Shown here one piece after another: positions 62,292-64,000 of a DNA stretch of 64,000 nucleotides. The stretch comes from Paenibacillus sp. FSL H7-0326 (GTDB lineage: Bacteria; Bacillota; Bacilli; Paenibacillales; Paenibacillaceae), in the NCBI RefSeq assembly GCF_001955535.1, contig NZ_MPVN01000003.1, positions 496,001-560,000 on the forward strand. Reading direction: 5' to 3'. The notes under the pieces were generated by a model. It was not told the DNA's origin, searched no databases, and saw nothing but the letters and a program-made list of their open reading frames with translations. The translations under genes and the position numbers were made by a program. Each line of letters opens with the position of its first letter. Position 1 is the first letter of the stretch.

Positions 62292-63170
62292 TTGTATTAC
62301 AAAACAAAAGGATATCGAATATTCAGCGTTGCCAATTATATTTTTCTCGGTGTATTGTCACTGCTGTGCATACTGCCTATCATTCACATTTTGGCTGTCT
62401 CGTTCAGCAGCATGGCGCCGGCTTCATCCAATCTGGTCAGCTTGTGGCCGATCGGATTCACTACAGATGCCTACGTGAAGACGTTTGGCAATTCAAATTT
62501 CATTAACTCCTTGCTGGTCTCGCTCGAACGAACAGTCATTGCAACCGTCCTTGGTATGGTCATTATGTTAATTACAGCGTTTCCACTCTCGAAGGAAGAC
62601 ATCAGCTTCAAGGGTCGTTCCATATACACATGGTTCTTCGTATTTACGATTCTATTCAGCGGAGGTCTGATTCCGAGCTACATTCTCATTCAGAAGCTGG
62701 GGCTGATGGATACCATCTGGGCTCTGATTCTACCGGGTGCGCTGTCCGTATGGAATGTAATTCTCATGATGAACTTCTTTCGAGGACTGCCCAAGGAACT
62801 GGAGGAAGCTGCCTATCTGGATGGTGCTGGTCACATCAAAACACTCGCGCTGGTCTATGTTCCGCTGTCTCTCCCGGCGATCGCCACACTGTCGCTTTTC
62901 ACGATGGTAGGTCAGTGGAACTCCTGGTTTGACGGCATGATCTATATGTCTGATGTAAAAAATTATCCGCTTGCTTCCTTACTTCAGACCATTATCGTGC
63001 AGCAGGATCTTAGTAAAATCAATGTAGATCCGTCCATGCTGGAGAATGTCTCCCAGCGTACGGTCCGCGCAGCACAAATCTTTATCGGAGCATTGCCTAT
63101 TTTGCTGGTTTATCCATTTTTGCAGCGCTTTTTCGTAAAAGGTATCGTGATCGGGGCAGTGAAGGAATAG
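62292..63170 (+). CDS. Carbohydrate ABC importer permease 2 (YtcP/LplC-like)
   Basis: 292 residues from TTG 62292 after GAGAGGAGAAAACGG. Six helices, EAA loop EEAAYLDGAGHIKTLALVYVPL, and the C-terminal block VRAAQIFIGALPILLVYPFLQRFFVKGIVIGAVKE typical of YtcP/LplC. Forms the channel with permease 1 for an oligosaccharide supplied by the binding protein at 56-57.6 kb. Confidence 0.95.
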   Translation: MYYKTKGYRIFSVANYIFLGVLSLLCILPIIHILAVSFSSMAPASSNLVSLWPIGFTTDAYVKTFGNSNFINSLLVSLERTVIATVLGMVIMLITAFPLSKEDISFKGRSIYTWFFVFTILFSGGLIPSYILIQKLGLMDTIWALILPGALSVWNVILMMNFFRGLPKELEEAAYLDGAGHIKTLALVYVPLSLPAIATLSLFTMVGQWNSWFDGMIYMSDVKNYPLASLLQTIIVQQDLSKINVDPSMLENVSQRTVRAAQIFIGALPILLVYPFLQRFFVKGIVIGAVKE

Positions 63171-63211
63171 CTCTGCCTTGAAAGCAACCATACATTTAGG
63201 GAGGAATATGG

Positions 63212-64000
63212 ATGAAAAAAGGTTTGGCTTGTCTCTTGGCAGGAAGCATGATGATTATACCGATCGCTCCGGCATCAGCCGGAGCGGGGAGCACAGCGAA
63301 GCAAGTAGAGACGGGACAGATGCAGGCGGACAACCTGCATTCTGCCCCATACCAGGACCTTGCGGGTCATTGGGCGGAAAAAGCGGTAGTGCGAATGCAG
63401 AATCTGAACTTAATCAAGGGATACTCGGACGCCACATTTAAACCGAATGAACCGATGAGCCGGGCCGAATTAGTTGCGCTGCTGGACCGGATATTCGGCT
63501 TTGCCGGGAGGCAAACAGCAGCTCCAGCTTCTTTTTTAGATATGAATGAAAAAGACTGGTATTACGATGTCATGGTACGTGCACATGGCTCCGGGGTCAT
63601 CCAGGGAACCGATGCTGAACATCTGTCGCCAGAACGATTGGTTACCAGACAAGACGCGGCTGTTATGATCGATCGGGCGTTTCAGCTGTCGACAGGTAAG
63701 GAAGAGGGGCAAGCCTTAACCGGTTACAAGGATGCAGGAGATGTGGCAGGTTACGCACAGAAAGCATTCAGATATTTTGTTCAGCAGCAAATTGTAAACG
63801 GATACAGCGGCAAGTTAGCTCCAAAATCAGAAATTACACGTGCAGAGGCAGCCACCATAATCTCCAACCTGATCTCGGATGTGAAACATACGCCGGGTAC
63901 GTATGAATCTAACGTTGAAGGTAACCTGGTCGTTCGATCAACGGATATCACCCTTCGAAATATGACGGTCAACGGCAATCTGTTACTCACCGAAGGAATT
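63212..64000 (+). CDS. S-layer homology (SLH) domain surface protein, 5' part
   Basis: 263 residues seen; the gene continues beyond the window. ATG 63212 follows AGGGAGG. Signal peptide about 23 residues (MMIIPIAPASA). Three SLH modules: YQDLAGHWAEKAVVRMQNLNLIKGYSDATFKPNEPMSRAELVALL, a second around FLDMNEKDWYYDVMVRAHG..., a third around YKDAGDVAGYAQKAFRYFVQ...ITRAEAATII. They anchor proteins to pyruvylated wall polymer. The start of a repeat-rich beta region (VEGNLVVRSTDITLRNMTVNGNLLL) follows. It may be the surface enzyme or scaffold that supplies sugars to the importer just upstream. Confidence 0.9.
   Translation, partial: MKKGLACLLAGSMMIIPIAPASAGAGSTAKQVETGQMQADNLHSAPYQDLAGHWAEKAVVRMQNLNLIKGYSDATFKPNEPMSRAELVALLDRIFGFAGRQTAAPASFLDMNEKDWYYDVMVRAHGSGVIQGTDAEHLSPERLVTRQDAAVMIDRAFQLSTGKEEGQALTGYKDAGDVAGYAQKAFRYFVQQQIVNGYSGKLAPKSEITRAEAATIISNLISDVKHTPGTYESNVEGNLVVRSTDITLRNMTVNGNLLLTEGI

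Noticed and set aside
1..64000. tRNA, rRNA, prophage or complete insertion sequence
   Set aside because: None recognised on either strand; only two short IS3-family fragments were found.

Overview
The window looks like a chromosomal piece of a spore-forming, polysaccharide-degrading Firmicute, most likely a Paenibacillus or close relative. This is inferred from gene content: a BclB-type collagen-like exosporium protein, a complete sigY-type operon, a SigZ-like factor, a T-box in front of leuA, YesM/YesN sensors beside a carbohydrate ABC importer, an S-layer-homology protein, and secreted GH30, AA10 and GH16 enzymes. I see no rRNA, tRNA, CRISPR array, prophage or intact insertion sequence.

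Layout. 0-3.1 kb: PadR regulator and CPBP protease, then two minus-strand genes sharing an exosporium-type N-terminal domain. 3.6-6.9 kb: a broken GH2 enzyme, an AraC regulator and a broken lipoprotein-like gene. 7-9.8 kb: T-box, leuA and an epimerase. 9.9-20.7 kb: small regulator/enzyme units (truncated WYL regulator, two HxlR + quinone-reductase-like pairs, ThuA, SigZ, flavin reductase, a MerR + CPBP unit, GNAT, DesK/DesR-like pair, DinB). 21-25.9 kb: an ABC exporter with two permeases and its own two-component system, arranged like the linearmycin-resistance lnr genes. 26.6-30 kb: NlpC/P60 endopeptidase, two acetyltransferases and an EmrE-type transporter. 30.2-35.1 kb: sigY-yxlC-yxlD-yxlE-yxlF-yxlG followed by a second ABC exporter pair. 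35-50.6 kb: nucleotidyltransferase, TetR + aldo/keto reductase, secreted GH30 glucuronoxylanase convergent with an AA10 LPMO, cupin, MaoC, YjbR, GH105 hydrolase, a deleted nitroreductase, DMT + MocR pair, AlkD-like protein, AraC + aldo/keto reductase. 50.7-54.7 kb: mostly gene debris (SDR fragment, unknown frameshifted fragment, IS3-family fragment, MFS half-gene). 55-64 kb: GH16 lichenase, a sugar ABC importer whose binding protein and permeases flank a divergent YesN/YesM pair, and the start of an SLH protein that runs off the window.

Common logic. Much of the window is built from small self-regulated modules: a regulator beside the enzyme or transporter it probably controls, often with a visible operator or promoter (MerR-type long-spacer promoter at 14.5 kb, SigY-type promoter at 30.15 kb, shared GTAC elements before both oxidoreductases, CcpA-like sites before GH105 and lichenase). 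A second theme is erosion: at least ten broken, truncated or start-damaged genes, two IS3-family fragments and several terminator hairpins with no gene in front of them. I did not find a single strikingly new system. The most testable novelties are the paired HxlR loci with a common promoter element, the stand-alone copy of the exosporium N-terminal domain, the split sugar importer with a common upstream motif, and the extended sigY operon.
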